A DNA stretch of 64,000 nt from Clostridia bacterium. GTDB taxonomy: Bacteria > Bacillota > Clostridia > UBA1381. The notes beneath the pieces were generated by a model. The model had not been told where the DNA came from. It was given only the letters and a program-made list of their open reading frames with translations, and ran no database searches. Location: contig CAADTH010000064.1 of NCBI GenBank assembly GCA_900751885.1, forward strand, positions 345,675 to 409,674, given 5' to 3'. Numbering within the stretch: the first letter of the stretch is position 1; every line of letters starts with the position of its first letter. Positions 52,493 to 62,269 of the stretch are shown here, in pieces. A program made the position numbers and the translations under genes.

Positions 52493-53332
52493 TTATGAAA
52501 GCTTTTTGATGAGTGTATCATAAAACGACTGATCTTTTATTTTAATCAGCTTTGTCACATAATCTGACTGCGTAATCCTGACTTCATCGCCATACTTGAT
52601 ATGCTCCTGAATCGCGCCGTCAACCGATACGACCGCCTCATATTCACACCCCTCGTCCAGCTTCAGGGTAATCGTCTTGTCCGCTGACATCACCGCCGAA
52701 CGTGCAGACAGCACATGTGGACAAATCGGCGTCGCGATAAACAGCTTCATCAGAGGATCGACCACCGGTCCCCCCGCAGACAGTGAATACCCTGTCGAAC
52801 CGGTCGGCGTCGCGACAATCATACCATCCGCTATGTAGGAATTGACAAACTCATCATCAGAATATAGCTTCATATAAATCAGCTTAGAATTCTCTGGCTT
52901 TGACACCACCACATCATTGAGCGCGTGATAGGTGCCCTGCTGTCTGGAATCCTTGATAATATCAACCTTCAACATCATCCTTGTGTGTACCTTATACTCT
53001 CCCGACAAAAGACAAGCAAGCGCCTCCTCCAAATGGTCTGTCTCCACCTCCGACATAAATCCGATTTTCCCAAGATTCACGCCCAAAATCGGGATATCCT
53101 TTCTCGCACACTTTGCCGCCGCCTGCAAAATCGTTCCATCACCGCCCAGGACAATCATCTCATCGACAATATCATAAATTTCGGCTCCTGCAAATCTTGC
53201 CGGCACACCGCTGTTTTCATACATCCTATCCAAAAAAAGCTCTGCCTTTCCCTTGAGATACTCGGCAACCTTCTTGGTGTATACCAGTCCGATATCCTTT
53301 TTCAGATTCGGTATCATTGCAATCTTTTTCAT
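52493..53332 (-). CDS. nadK: NAD kinase
   Basis: Phosphorylates NAD+ to NADP+. 279 residues with the GGDG motif MIVLGGDGTILQAA (~68), NLGKIGFMSE, ATPTGSTGYSLSAGGPVVDP and ICPHVLSARS. Start 53332 with GAGAGG upstream. First gene of the nadK-argR-recN-rseC series. Confidence 0.96.
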   Translation of the reverse strand: MKKIAMIPNLKKDIGLVYTKKVAEYLKGKAELFLDRMYENSGVPARFAGAEIYDIVDEMIVLGGDGTILQAAAKCARKDIPILGVNLGKIGFMSEVETDHLEEALACLLSGEYKVHTRMMLKVDIIKDSRQQGTYHALNDVVVSKPENSKLIYMKLYSDDEFVNSYIADGMIVATPTGSTGYSLSAGGPVVDPLMKLFIATPICPHVLSARSAVMSADKTITLKLDEGCEYEAVVSVDGAIQEHIKYGDEVRITQSDYVTKLIKIKDQSFYDTLIKKLS

Positions 53333-53449
53333 CGCTTTCCTCTCGCCACACTTTCAAAAAAAGATAGTTTTATCTTTCCATTCATTATCCCTTAGTATAT
53401 CACAAACGCCCTCTTTCTTGCAACAGCTATTCTGATGGGAACAAAAAAA

Positions 53450-53470
53450 GAACCGACAAAAAGCCGGTCC
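53450..53470 (-). terminator. Terminator after the VanRS-like/dac operon
   Basis: Minus strand ACCGGC / GTCGGT stem with TTTTT loop followed by seven Ts, directly after the carboxypeptidase stop. Confidence 0.7.
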
Positions 53471-54376
53471 TCAAGGAAGAAAATTCTGATAGATTTTTTG
53501 TGCGTCTTCAATGTGCCTGTACCCATCCTCCTGCTTGCCTTCCGCTCCCATGGTAATCAAAAGATACGTCTTATCCCTGCTTTTTGCCACACTCGCCAAA
53601 CACAGCCCTGCCTCCGTGGTATAGCCAGTCTTCCCGCCCAGAATCATGCTGTTTTCGACTCCCATCTCGTCGATACTTTGAAACAGCGTGCTTTTTATGG
53701 TAAATCCCTCCGGATGCTTGTTCGTCGCCTGCACACTGTAGCGCTTTGAGGTAATGACCTTTTGTATCGTCTCGTTTTTTATCGCATAGCGAAACAGAAT
53801 CATAAAATCCTCCGCTGTCGTATAGTGGCTTGCGTCATGCAGTCCTGTCACATTTGCAAACTTTGTGTGTTCCATCCCCAGCTCCTTCGCCTTTTCATTC
53901 ATCAGGCGTACAAACCGCTTCTCATCGCCTGCCACCTTCTCCGCCGCGGCAAGGCACGCATCCGCTCCTGATGGAAGCAGCATCCCATAGTATAAATCGC
54001 GCATTCTGACTGTTTCGCCCGGCAAAAATCCGGCAACCGACGCATTCTGTCCCTTGATAATTCCGAACACCTTGCTGGATACTATGACCTGCTCGTCCGC
54101 GTTTTTGGTATGCTCCTGTGCCACAACCGCTGTCATAAGCTTCGTCAGGGACGCCGGATACACCCTCTCTTTGGCATTTTTCGAAAACAGAACCTGTTTG
54201 CTTTTTTCCTCAATCAAAAGCGCCGCCCTGCTTTTGATGTCAATCTCTTCGTACTTTTGTTCATGCACCGTCTCCTGTAAATCCACGTTGCCTCTTTTTC
54301 CATACAGATACACACCACACAAAACAAATGCCGTGACAGCCGCCATACAAATAACAACCCGTATTCCCTTTTTCAT
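53471..54376 (-). CDS. D-alanyl-D-alanine carboxypeptidase (S11), linked to two-component genes
   Basis: Start ATG 54376 (MKKGIRVVICMAAVTAFVLCGVYLYG) with AAGGGATGG upstream. 301 residues: membrane anchor, SxxK in YPASLTKLMTAVVA, SxN position as SGADAC, KTG in ILGGKTGYTTEAG. It lacks the PBP5 C-terminal beta domain, so it is a short S11 enzyme. Lies 105 nt after the VanS-like kinase gene and is probably controlled by it. Confidence 0.9.
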   Translation of the reverse strand: MKKGIRVVICMAAVTAFVLCGVYLYGKRGNVDLQETVHEQKYEEIDIKSRAALLIEEKSKQVLFSKNAKERVYPASLTKLMTAVVAQEHTKNADEQVIVSSKVFGIIKGQNASVAGFLPGETVRMRDLYYGMLLPSGADACLAAAEKVAGDEKRFVRLMNEKAKELGMEHTKFANVTGLHDASHYTTAEDFMILFRYAIKNETIQKVITSKRYSVQATNKHPEGFTIKSTLFQSIDEMGVENSMILGGKTGYTTEAGLCLASVAKSRDKTYLLITMGAEGKQEDGYRHIEDAQKIYQNFLP

Positions 54377-54481
54377 TTCGCACCATCCCTTCCTCTTTAT
54401 TAAACCACGGCTCATGGAATGATGCTTTAATGTTTTGTAAAATGCCCCTTAAGTTTTCTTTACCAAATCCTTAATATTCTT

Positions 54482-55603
54482 TTAAGCCGGCAGTGTAATC
54501 ATAAACTCTGTGGTATCTCCCTTGCTCCTCGCGCGAATATCACCACCGTGCAGCTGTACAATCTCCTTTGCGATGGCAAGCCCAAGCCCTGTTCCTCCCG
54601 TATCGCGCGAGCGCGACTCATCCACCCTGTAGAACTTTTCAAATATCCTGTCCAGCTTTTCTGCTGGAATCTCGTTTCCGCTGTTCGATATCGCAACCTC
54701 CACCTGAGCACCGATATGCTCCATCCGAACCAAAACCGTACTCTCAGGATACGCGTAAGCGGCGGCGTTTTTTAGTATATTGTCAAACACTCTCGCAAGC
54801 TTGTCCGCGTCTGCCTGCACCTGCACCCCTTCCGCCAATGAAAGCCGGCAGGTAAGCCTCTTTTTCTCAAACAACGGATAAAACTCATCCGCAATCTGCC
54901 GAAGCATCATGGTGAGATTGACTCCTTTTTTCTCCAGCGTAATCTCCTGCAGATTGAATCTTGTGATATCAAAAAATTCATTCATCCGCTCGCTTAAATC
55001 CTGCGCCTTTCTGAGTGCTGTTTCCGTATACGCCTTCCTCTGTGCATCCGGCAGGCTGTCCGCTTCACATAAAAGACTCAAATATCCAATCACCGAGGTG
55101 AGCGGCGTCTTCATATCGTGCGCCAAATACATCACCAGCTCGCTTTTTCTCCTCTCACTCTCAATTAGCGCCGCCTGGCGCTCTTTGAGTGTATCTCTCA
55201 CTTCGTTGAGCTGTTTTTCTGCAAACTCCAACTCCTGAGGCAGGCGAATCGGCTTGTCCTCCTCCTCGGCGAGCTGTTCAATTCCTTTATTGATTTTTTT
55301 GAAGTATCCGGTAAATTTAAAGGCAGAGAAAAAGAAAAAGAGCAATAACAAAATTAAAAATCCCGCCACAATAAAAACGGTCTTGTTGTTTCGTACCAGC
55401 ATTTGATACATTCTGTGCGCGTCTGTCTGACTCAATCCGAAAACGCGTTCACAAAATCGAAAAAAAAGGTTGATAAATCCATCCTGAAACAGTCCGTCAA
55501 CAAAAAACTGTAGGATAACCAAACCAATGACAACTGCGGCGACAGAGACAAACATGAGTCTGGAAAAGACTTTCACTTTAAATCTTCTGTAATCAGATTT
55601 CAA
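54482..55603 (-). CDS. Sensor histidine kinase, VanS-like
   Basis: 373 residues: two membrane segments (~13-34 and ~76-98) with a short external loop, HAMP-like linker, dimerisation H-box YLAHDMKTPLTSVIGYLSLL with His162, and ATPase domain (NAAAYAYPESTV, GTGLGLAIAKEIVQLHGGDI). The H-box and the FFDITRFNLQEITLEK stretch are close to VanS of glycopeptide-resistance systems. TTG start at 55603 overlaps the regulator stop. The signal is unknown. Confidence 0.9.
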   Translation of the reverse strand: MKSDYRRFKVKVFSRLMFVSVAAVVIGLVILQFFVDGLFQDGFINLFFRFCERVFGLSQTDAHRMYQMLVRNNKTVFIVAGFLILLLLFFFFSAFKFTGYFKKINKGIEQLAEEEDKPIRLPQELEFAEKQLNEVRDTLKERQAALIESERRKSELVMYLAHDMKTPLTSVIGYLSLLCEADSLPDAQRKAYTETALRKAQDLSERMNEFFDITRFNLQEITLEKKGVNLTMMLRQIADEFYPLFEKKRLTCRLSLAEGVQVQADADKLARVFDNILKNAAAYAYPESTVLVRMEHIGAQVEVAISNSGNEIPAEKLDRIFEKFYRVDESRSRDTGGTGLGLAIAKEIVQLHGGDIRARSKGDTTEFMITLPA

Positions 55604-56273
55604 CTTTATACCCCACTCCCCACACTGTCTTAATCAGCTTTGTTCCCCCCAGCTTCCCTCGAATATGCCGGATATGAACCATCACAGTGTTATTGTTCTC
55701 CAGATACTTTTCTCCCCATACCTGTTCAAACAGCTTTTCCGAGCTGATTACCTCACCCTTGTTTTTGCACAGAATCCATAGAATCGAAAACTCTGTCGGC
55801 GTCAAAGACACCTTCGCACCGCTTAGTGTACATTCATGTGTGCGCTGATTCATAAAAAGCGGTCCGATTTCAATTTCGTCCTGATTCTCCTTTGCCCCTT
55901 GATTGTACCTCGTAAACCTGCGAAGCTGCGCCTTCACTCTTGCGACAAGCTCCAACGGCTCAAACGGTTTTGTCACATAGTCGTCCGCTCCGATGGAAAG
56001 CCCTGTGATTTTATCCATATCCCCCACTTTCGCCGTCAGCATAATGATGGGAAAATGGTGCGTCTTTCGAATGATATGGCATAGCGTGAACCCATCTATG
56101 TCGGGCATCATCACATCAATCACCGCAAGCTGCACCGGCTCCGCCCGGATATAGTCCATCGCCTCAGACGCATGGTAAAAAGTTTTCACCCGATAGCCCT
56201 CATTTTTCAGATACACCTCCACCAAATCCGCAATTTCCTTCTCATCGTCCACAACCACAATGGTTTCCTTCAT
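55593..56273 (-). CDS. OmpR-family response regulator, VanR-like
   Basis: Start ATG 56273 after GGGAGGAGG. 226 residues: receiver domain with phosphorylated Asp53 (LAVIDVMMPDIDGF) and Lys of VTKPFEP; C-terminal winged helix (~130-226; LTPTEFSILWILCKNKGEVIS, NNTVMVHIRHIRGKLG). Partner of the kinase that follows. No vanH, vanA/G or vanX gene lies in the window. Confidence 0.93.
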   Translation of the reverse strand: MKETIVVVDDEKEIADLVEVYLKNEGYRVKTFYHASEAMDYIRAEPVQLAVIDVMMPDIDGFTLCHIIRKTHHFPIIMLTAKVGDMDKITGLSIGADDYVTKPFEPLELVARVKAQLRRFTRYNQGAKENQDEIEIGPLFMNQRTHECTLSGAKVSLTPTEFSILWILCKNKGEVISSEKLFEQVWGEKYLENNNTVMVHIRHIRGKLGGTKLIKTVWGVGYKVEI

Positions 56274-56411
56274 CTGTTTTCCTCCTCCCACAATGACACC
56301 TTCTTTTTCATTATATCTCACTTTCCGCTGTGCGTAAATGGATTTTGCCGTTTTCCATTTTTTCTTCGAAAATCAGATGGCTTGTTTCGTAGAAAGATAC
56401 TAAAACTATTC

Positions 56412-56440
56412 TTGATTTCATATATTTTTTATGATATATT
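56412..56440 (+). promoter_or_regulatory. Promoter of the rnf operon
   Basis: TTGATT (56412-56417), 17-nt spacer, TATATT (56435-56440), about 50 nt before rnfC. Confidence 0.65.
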
Positions 56441-56489
56441 AATCACGAATTCATGTAGAATCATGTCAAATTTGAAGAGGTGAGTACAT

Positions 56490-57809
56490 ATGCCAAATAC
56501 ATTTCGAGGTGGAATCCACATCGACGACCACAAATCCCTTACCAGCAGAATTCCGACAAAGCGTCTTGGCGGCTGTACCGAGCACGTGTTTCCGCTCCAG
56601 CAGCATATCGGGGCGCCGCTGGAGGCAGTCGTCTCTGCCGGCGACCGTGTGACAGCCGGTCAAAAAATTGCCGATACAGAAAGCTTTCTGGCGGCCCCTG
56701 TCCACAGCTCCATTTCAGGAACTGTCAAGGCCGTTGAACCTCGCCCACACCCGTCCGGCGCGAAGGTCACATCCATCGTCATTGAGAACGATTTTTTAAA
56801 TACGCGGTGTCCTTCCCTGCGTCCGAGCGACCCGGATGTCCTGTCGCCGGCAGAAATGCGGACAATCATCCGCGAAGCAGGGATTGTCGGCATGGGCGGC
56901 GCCGGCTTTCCGACGCATGTAAAGCTTTCCCCGCCGGAGGATAAACCAATTTCCCATATTATTATCAATGGAGCGGAGTGTGAACCATATCTCACATCCG
57001 ACCACAGAAGAATGCTTGAGTATCCGGACGACATTCTCGCTGGACTTCGCATCGCAATGCGCGTCTTAGGCGTGGAAAACGGCTATGTGGGAATCGAGTC
57101 GAACAAGCCCGACGCAATCGAGACCATGATTGCCGCAGCAAGGGAATACCCAACCATCTCGGTTGTTCCTCTGAAAACCAAATATCCGCAGGGAGCAGAA
57201 AAACAGCTCATCAAGGCAATCACCAGGCGCACCGTTCCAAGCGGCGGTCTCCCGGCGGATGTCGGCGTTATCATTTTAAATATCGACACTGCCGTGGCAA
57301 TCGCGCACGCGTTTGAGACCGGAATGCCACTCACTGAAAGAATCGTCACTGTGTCAGGCGACTGTATCCGCCGTCCGGCAAACTATATTGTCCCACTGGG
57401 CGTACCGCTCTCCTATCTCGTTGAACAGGCAGGTGGCTTTTCGAGTGCGCCGAAAAAGATTATTTTGGGTGGTCCGATGATGGGAACCGCGCAGTATACA
57501 CTGGATGTCCCGGTCATCAAAACCTCATCAGCACTCTTGGCGCTTTCGGATCTTGGAGAAACATATGACGACGTCTCTCCCTGCATTCGATGCGGAAAAT
57601 GTGTCAAGTGCTGTCCGATGCACCTGATGCCGCTTTCTCTCAATCAGGCGGTACTCGACGGCGATTTGGAAAAAGCAGAGAAATACCACGTACTCGACTG
57701 CATCGAATGCGGTATCTGTTCGTATCTATGTCCGGGCAGGCAGAATCCGCTTCAAAATATTCGTCTTGCCAAGCAAAAAATCTTGGAAAACAGACGCAAA
57801 AACCGATAG
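56490..57809 (+). CDS. rnfC: Rnf complex subunit C
   Basis: NADH/flavin-side subunit of the Rnf ferredoxin:NAD+ oxidoreductase, a redox-driven ion pump. 439 residues: RnfC N-terminal barrel, FMN/NADH-type domain (GMGGAGFPTHVKLSPP, NGAECEPYLTSDHR) and two [4Fe-4S] motifs CIRCGKCVKCCPMHLMP and CIECGICSYLCPGR. GAGGTG precedes the ATG. First gene of rnfCDGEAB. Confidence 0.96.
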   Translation: MPNTFRGGIHIDDHKSLTSRIPTKRLGGCTEHVFPLQQHIGAPLEAVVSAGDRVTAGQKIADTESFLAAPVHSSISGTVKAVEPRPHPSGAKVTSIVIENDFLNTRCPSLRPSDPDVLSPAEMRTIIREAGIVGMGGAGFPTHVKLSPPEDKPISHIIINGAECEPYLTSDHRRMLEYPDDILAGLRIAMRVLGVENGYVGIESNKPDAIETMIAAAREYPTISVVPLKTKYPQGAEKQLIKAITRRTVPSGGLPADVGVIILNIDTAVAIAHAFETGMPLTERIVTVSGDCIRRPANYIVPLGVPLSYLVEQAGGFSSAPKKIILGGPMMGTAQYTLDVPVIKTSSALLALSDLGETYDDVSPCIRCGKCVKCCPMHLMPLSLNQAVLDGDLEKAEKYHVLDCIECGICSYLCPGRQNPLQNIRLAKQKILENRRKNR

Positions 57810-57818
57810 GAGGAAATT

Positions 57819-58802
57819 ATGGACAATCAAACATATATCGTGTCATCTTCCCCTCATATCCACAAAAACGAATCCATCTCTTCCATTATGCTGGACGTGC
57901 TGATTGCACTAATTCCGGCGGCGCTTGCAGGGATTTTCTTTTTTGGATACCGTGCGGCGATGGTGATTTTAACTGCAATGGCTTCGTGTATTGTATCGGA
58001 ATATCTCTATGAGAAGCTTCTCAAACAGCGTGTAACAGTGAGGGACTTGAGCGCACTTGTGACAGGGCTTCTTTTGGGGCTGAACCTTCCCTCTACCATT
58101 CCCCTTTGGATGGTGGTGGTCGGAAGTGTATTCGCAATTATTATCGTCAAACAGCTGTTCGGAGGACTTGGGAAAAACTTTATGAATCCCGCCCTTGCCG
58201 CGCGCTGTTTTATGCTGATTGCGTGGGCTGGCGCCATGACTACCTTTGCAATTCCGTTTGCAAAATCCGGCGCAGATGCCATCGCGTCCGCAACACCGCT
58301 TGCTATTTTGAAGGGAACCTCACAGGGCACGCTTCCAACGGTTGCAAACCTGTTTTTGGGCATCAAGGCAGGCTCTATCGGAGAGACCTCCTGCCTATTG
58401 CTTCTGTTGGGCTTTCTCTATCTTCTCGTCCGCCGCGTGATTGACTGGAAAATTCCAGTCAGCTTTATCGGTGTTTTCGCTGTGTTGACCTTTCTTTTCG
58501 GAAAAACACCGCATGACTATACTTATACCTTATCGCATATTCTATCGGGCGGACTGTTCCTCGGCGCCTTTTTCATGGCGACCGACTACACCACCACACC
58601 GACCACACCGCTCGGGCAGTACCTGTTCGGTATCGGGTGCGGCATTCTGACCTTTGTGATTCGTCAATTCGGCGGCTATCCAGAGGGCGTGTCATTCTCC
58701 ATCATTTTGATGAACCTTGTCACGCCGCTGATTGACCGCTATACTATGCCTAGAAAATTTGGGGAGGTGTCTGGTTTTGTTAGAAAAAAAACAATTTCGT
58801 GA
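57819..58802 (+). CDS. rnfD: Rnf complex subunit D
   Basis: Membrane subunit with covalently bound FMN. 327 residues, about ten membrane segments; the FMN-Thr motif is ATDYTTTPTTPLGQ (~residue 262-265). AGGAGG precedes the ATG, 9 nt after rnfC. The end overlaps rnfG by 26 nt. Confidence 0.95.
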   Translation: MDNQTYIVSSSPHIHKNESISSIMLDVLIALIPAALAGIFFFGYRAAMVILTAMASCIVSEYLYEKLLKQRVTVRDLSALVTGLLLGLNLPSTIPLWMVVVGSVFAIIIVKQLFGGLGKNFMNPALAARCFMLIAWAGAMTTFAIPFAKSGADAIASATPLAILKGTSQGTLPTVANLFLGIKAGSIGETSCLLLLLGFLYLLVRRVIDWKIPVSFIGVFAVLTFLFGKTPHDYTYTLSHILSGGLFLGAFFMATDYTTTPTTPLGQYLFGIGCGILTFVIRQFGGYPEGVSFSIILMNLVTPLIDRYTMPRKFGEVSGFVRKKTIS

Positions 58803-59352
58803 TATATTCAAGGTTGGCATCATTCTGTTTGCCATCACGGCAGTTGCGGCGCTGGCGCTTGCCGCTGTCAATCTCTGCACCGCCCCTGTCATCTCCAAAA
58901 ATCAAAAGGCAAAGCAGGACGCGGCGATGAAAACCGTGCTCCCAAAGGCACAGGCGTTTTCACAGATTGATTCACCAGATACGGTAAAGGAGCTGTATCT
59001 TGCGACAGATTCCGCCGGAAATCCTGCCGGCGTGTGTGTGCTTGTTACCACGAACGGCTACGGTGGAGCGATTGATTTGGTCGTTGGTGTCGACACTGAA
59101 AAAAAGGTAACCGGTGTGGACATCATCAGCCAGGCTGAGACAGCGGGTCTTGGTGCAAACGCGGTCAAACCGGAGTTTAAAGATCAATACATAGGAAAAG
59201 GAAACATCGCAAATGTCGTCAAAAACGACGCAAAAGCCAATGAAATCAATGCCATCTCAGGCGCAACCATCACGTCAAAAGCAGTGACTGCCGGTGTAAA
59301 TATAGCGGTTGAGGCGGCAGAAGATATCCTTTCGAAGGAGGCGGCAAAATGA
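58777..59352 (+). CDS. rnfG: Rnf complex subunit G
   Basis: FMN-binding periplasm-side subunit. TTG start at 58777, 9 nt after GGAGG inside the rnfD end. 191 residues: one N-terminal membrane anchor (~13-35) and FMN domain with the flavinylation motif ISGATITSKAV (~residue 164-170). Confidence 0.93.
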   Translation: MLEKKQFRDIFKVGIILFAITAVAALALAAVNLCTAPVISKNQKAKQDAAMKTVLPKAQAFSQIDSPDTVKELYLATDSAGNPAGVCVLVTTNGYGGAIDLVVGVDTEKKVTGVDIISQAETAGLGANAVKPEFKDQYIGKGNIANVVKNDAKANEINAISGATITSKAVTAGVNIAVEAAEDILSKEAAK

Positions 59353-59972
59353 AACAGGAACAAAACAAGCTTTCTATCTTTTTCAACGGACTCATCACAG
59401 AAAATCCAACCTTCGTCCAGCTCCTCGGCATGTGTCCGACGCTTGCGACGACCACCAGCCTGAAAAACGGACTTGGAATGGGGCTTTCCGCGGCGGCAGT
59501 GCTGACGCTTTCCAATATTCTGATTTCGCTTCTTCGAAAGCTGATTCCGGAAAAAATACGAATCGCGGCATATATCGTGATTATCGCGACCTTCGTGACC
59601 TTGATTCAAATGCTCCTAAACGCGTTTTTACCAGACCTTGCCGCACAGCTCGGAATCTTTATTCCGCTGATTGTGGTAAACTGTATTATTCTGGCGCGAG
59701 CGGAAGCCTTTGCTTCCAAAAACACGGTCGGAAAATCCGCGCTGGACGGACTTGGAATGGGGCTTGGCTTTACAGCGGCTCTGTGCCTGATTTCGATTGT
59801 CCGCGAATTTTTCGGCTTTGGCACCATCTGGGACATCCCGGTTTATGGAGCCGTCATCCAGCCTGCGGCGATTATTTCCATGCCGCCGGGCGGCTTTATC
59901 GTATTGGGGCTCTTAATTGCACTCATCAATTATATTGTCTCAAAACGCAAGAAAGGCGGTGAACAGCAGTGA
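59349..59972 (+). CDS. rnfE: Rnf complex subunit E
   Basis: Membrane subunit, 207 residues, six membrane segments; NPTFVQLLGMCPTLATTTS holds the membrane Cys that, with its RnfA counterpart, binds an intramembrane Fe-S cluster. ATGA overlap with rnfG. Confidence 0.95.
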   Translation: MKQEQNKLSIFFNGLITENPTFVQLLGMCPTLATTTSLKNGLGMGLSAAAVLTLSNILISLLRKLIPEKIRIAAYIVIIATFVTLIQMLLNAFLPDLAAQLGIFIPLIVVNCIILARAEAFASKNTVGKSALDGLGMGLGFTAALCLISIVREFFGFGTIWDIPVYGAVIQPAAIISMPPGGFIVLGLLIALINYIVSKRKKGGEQQ

Positions 59973-60547
59973 AGGAAACCATCGCAATTATTATCTCCGC
60001 AATCCTGACGCAAAACTTTGTACTGGTAAAATTTTTGGGCATCTGTCCATTTTTGGGCGTGTCAAAAAAGGTGGAAACAGCAAGCGGTATGGGACTTGCC
60101 GTTACCTTTGTCATGGCGATTGCGTCCGCGATTACCTTTTGCGTGAACCGCTTTTTGCTCGTTCCGTTTCACCTGGAATATCTCCAGACCATCGCGTTTA
60201 TTTTGATTATCGCCGCGCTGGTGCAATTTGTGGAGATGTTCATCAAAAAATCTCTGCCGTCTTTATACAACGCGCTCGGCATTTACCTGCCCCTGATTAC
60301 AACAAACTGCGCGGTGCTCGGTGTCGCTCTTTTGAACGTACAAAATAACTACAGCTTTGTCAATTCACTGATTTACGGCACAGCGGCTGCGCTTGGCTTC
60401 TCCCTTGCGATTGTCCTATTCGCAGGGATTCGGGAAACCATCAGGGAAAAGGAAGTCCCGAAGGCATTTAAAGGCTTTCCGATTGCACTCATCACAGCCG
60501 GTCTGATGGCGATTGCATTCATGGGCTTTTCTGGATTCACAATATAA
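59969..60547 (+). CDS. rnfA: Rnf complex subunit A
   Basis: Membrane subunit, 192 residues, six segments; NFVLVKFLGICPFLGVSKK and LITTNCAVLGVALLN carry the cluster cysteines. GTG start overlaps rnfE by 4 nt. Confidence 0.95.
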   Translation: MKETIAIIISAILTQNFVLVKFLGICPFLGVSKKVETASGMGLAVTFVMAIASAITFCVNRFLLVPFHLEYLQTIAFILIIAALVQFVEMFIKKSLPSLYNALGIYLPLITTNCAVLGVALLNVQNNYSFVNSLIYGTAAALGFSLAIVLFAGIRETIREKEVPKAFKGFPIALITAGLMAIAFMGFSGFTI

Positions 60548-60559
60548 GGAGGTGTGAAG

Positions 60560-61372
60560 ATGAATGGAATTCTTGCGGCAGTTGCCGTAATAGGTGGAAT
60601 CGGTCTTGTGTTCGGCTGCCTCTTGGCATTCGCGTCGATTATCTTTCAGGTAAAAACGGATGAACGCGTCGAAAAAATCATCTCTGTGCTTCCGGGTGCA
60701 AACTGCGGCGCATGTGGGTACGCAGGATGCAGTGCGTTTGCACAAGCCGTTGCAAAAGGTGACGCGCCGGTCAATGGCTGTGCAGTCGGAAAACAAAAGG
60801 TTTCCTCGCAAATCGCTGACATTATGGGTACTGACGCGGTGATCAGCGTGGAGAAAAAGGTCGCAAAGGTACTATGTAACGGGAACTGCAACAATGCGGC
60901 AAATAAATATGAATATTATGGGATTGAGGACTGTGTTGCCGCTTCCCGACTTGCGGGCGGTGCAAAAATGTGCCCGAATGGATGTCTTGGGCTTGGAACC
61001 TGTATCCGCCACTGTAAATTCGGCGCAATTTCCCTGGTAGATGGAATCGCTGTGGTAGACTCTGAAAAATGCACCTCCTGCGGTATGTGTGTACAGGCGT
61101 GTCCAAAGCATATCATCGAGCTGGTTCCTGAAAAAAACGCGAGCTGGGTCCTCTGTTCCAACACAGAAAAAGGTGCTTTTACACGGAAATATTGTACTGT
61201 CGGCTGTATCGGCTGCCGGATGTGTGAGAAAAATTGTCCTGCCGGTGCGATTCACGTAGAGAATAATTATGCGAAAATTGACTATACAAAATGTATCGGC
61301 TGTGGTGCATGTGCTGAAAAATGTCCAGCAAAGGCGATTCACTTCAAAGGCAAACCAGAGGTAATTTCATGA
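60560..61372 (+). CDS. rnfB: Rnf complex subunit B
   Basis: Ferredoxin-docking subunit. Start ATG 60560, 7 nt after AAGGAGG. 270 residues: membrane anchor (~4-28), the Fe-S domain GANCGACGYAGCSAFAQAV (~46-64), NGNC and CPNGCLGLGTC cluster, then two ferredoxin-like pairs (CTSCGMCVQACPKH; CIGCRMCEKNCPAG; CIGCGACAEKCPAK). Last rnf gene; stop overlaps the next start. Confidence 0.95.
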   Translation: MNGILAAVAVIGGIGLVFGCLLAFASIIFQVKTDERVEKIISVLPGANCGACGYAGCSAFAQAVAKGDAPVNGCAVGKQKVSSQIADIMGTDAVISVEKKVAKVLCNGNCNNAANKYEYYGIEDCVAASRLAGGAKMCPNGCLGLGTCIRHCKFGAISLVDGIAVVDSEKCTSCGMCVQACPKHIIELVPEKNASWVLCSNTEKGAFTRKYCTVGCIGCRMCEKNCPAGAIHVENNYAKIDYTKCIGCGACAEKCPAKAIHFKGKPEVIS

Positions 61373-62235
61373 AAAAAAATCTTCTGCTTGTACCTGCCAT
61401 TTTACTTGCGGTTGTCATTGCCCTTTTTATAAAGCTAAATGCGACTGAGTCGCATTTACCACAAAGTTCCATAGATATGCCTTTGACTGTTCACTATGTG
61501 GACGTCGGGCAGGCGGATTGTACTCTGATTCAATTACCGGATGGAAAAACGATGCTCATTGATGCCGGGAACAATGACGATGCAGACCTGATTGTCGCTT
61601 ATTTAAAACGGCAAGGAATACAAAAGCTGGATTATGTGATTGGTACCCACCCACATGAGGACCATATCGGGTCACTCGACGCCGTGATTGATACCTTCGA
61701 TATTGTAGATATTTACATGCCCAAAGCATCTGCAAATACCAAAACCTACCGCGATGTGCTGACTTCGATTCAAAAAAAGGGGCTTTCCATCCACACCGCA
61801 AAGGGCGGCATGACGGTATTTGACACCGGGGACACAAAAGCAGAGCTTTTGGCGCCGAACAGTGACACGTACAAAAGCTTGAATAATTACTCTGTTGTTC
61901 TGAAGCTTTCCTATCAGGACACCTCGTTCTTGTTTTGCGGTGATGCGGAAAAGGAGTCAGAGAAAGAAATACTGCAAAGCGGCTCTCCCCTCTCTTCCAA
62001 TGTATTAAAAGTCGGACATCACGGAAGCGCTTCCTCTACTACAGATGCGTTTTTATCGGCTGTAAATCCTGACATTGCAGTCATCACCTGCGGCAAGGAC
62101 AACTCGTATGGGCATCCACACAAGGAGACACTACAAAAATTGGCACAGCGCAACATTAATGTTTTTCGCACAGATGAAAGCGGAACAGTGGTTTTGGGAA
62201 GCAACGGAAAACAGATTGCCCAAAAACAGGAATAG
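61369..62235 (+). CDS. ComEC/Rec2-like secreted metallo-beta-lactamase-fold hydrolase
   Basis: Start ATG 61369 overlaps the rnfB stop (ATGA). 288 residues: signal anchor (LLLVPAILLAVVIALFIKL), then an MBL domain like the C-terminal nuclease-like part of ComEC: VHYVDVGQADCTLIQLPDGKTMLIDAG, THPHEDHIGSLDAVI (HxHxDH), LFCGDAEKESE, LKVGHHGS. Family members are called competence-like hydrolases; the substrate is unknown. Typically sits next to DUF3006, as here. Confidence 0.9.
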   Translation: MKKNLLLVPAILLAVVIALFIKLNATESHLPQSSIDMPLTVHYVDVGQADCTLIQLPDGKTMLIDAGNNDDADLIVAYLKRQGIQKLDYVIGTHPHEDHIGSLDAVIDTFDIVDIYMPKASANTKTYRDVLTSIQKKGLSIHTAKGGMTVFDTGDTKAELLAPNSDTYKSLNNYSVVLKLSYQDTSFLFCGDAEKESEKEILQSGSPLSSNVLKVGHHGSASSTTDAFLSAVNPDIAVITCGKDNSYGHPHKETLQKLAQRNINVFRTDESGTVVLGSNGKQIAQKQE

Positions 62236-62269
62236 TTTTTTAGAATCTTGTTAAAAATAAGGAGGACGT

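Noticed and set aside
55593..56273. Possible acquired glycopeptide-resistance cluster
   Set aside because: Only VanR/VanS-like regulators and an S11 carboxypeptidase are present; no vanH, ligase or vanX, so resistance cannot be claimed.
59309..59962. 217-codon frame on the same strand as rnfE
   Set aside because: Out-of-frame reading of rnfG/rnfE; rnfE has clear family motifs and the correct coupled start.
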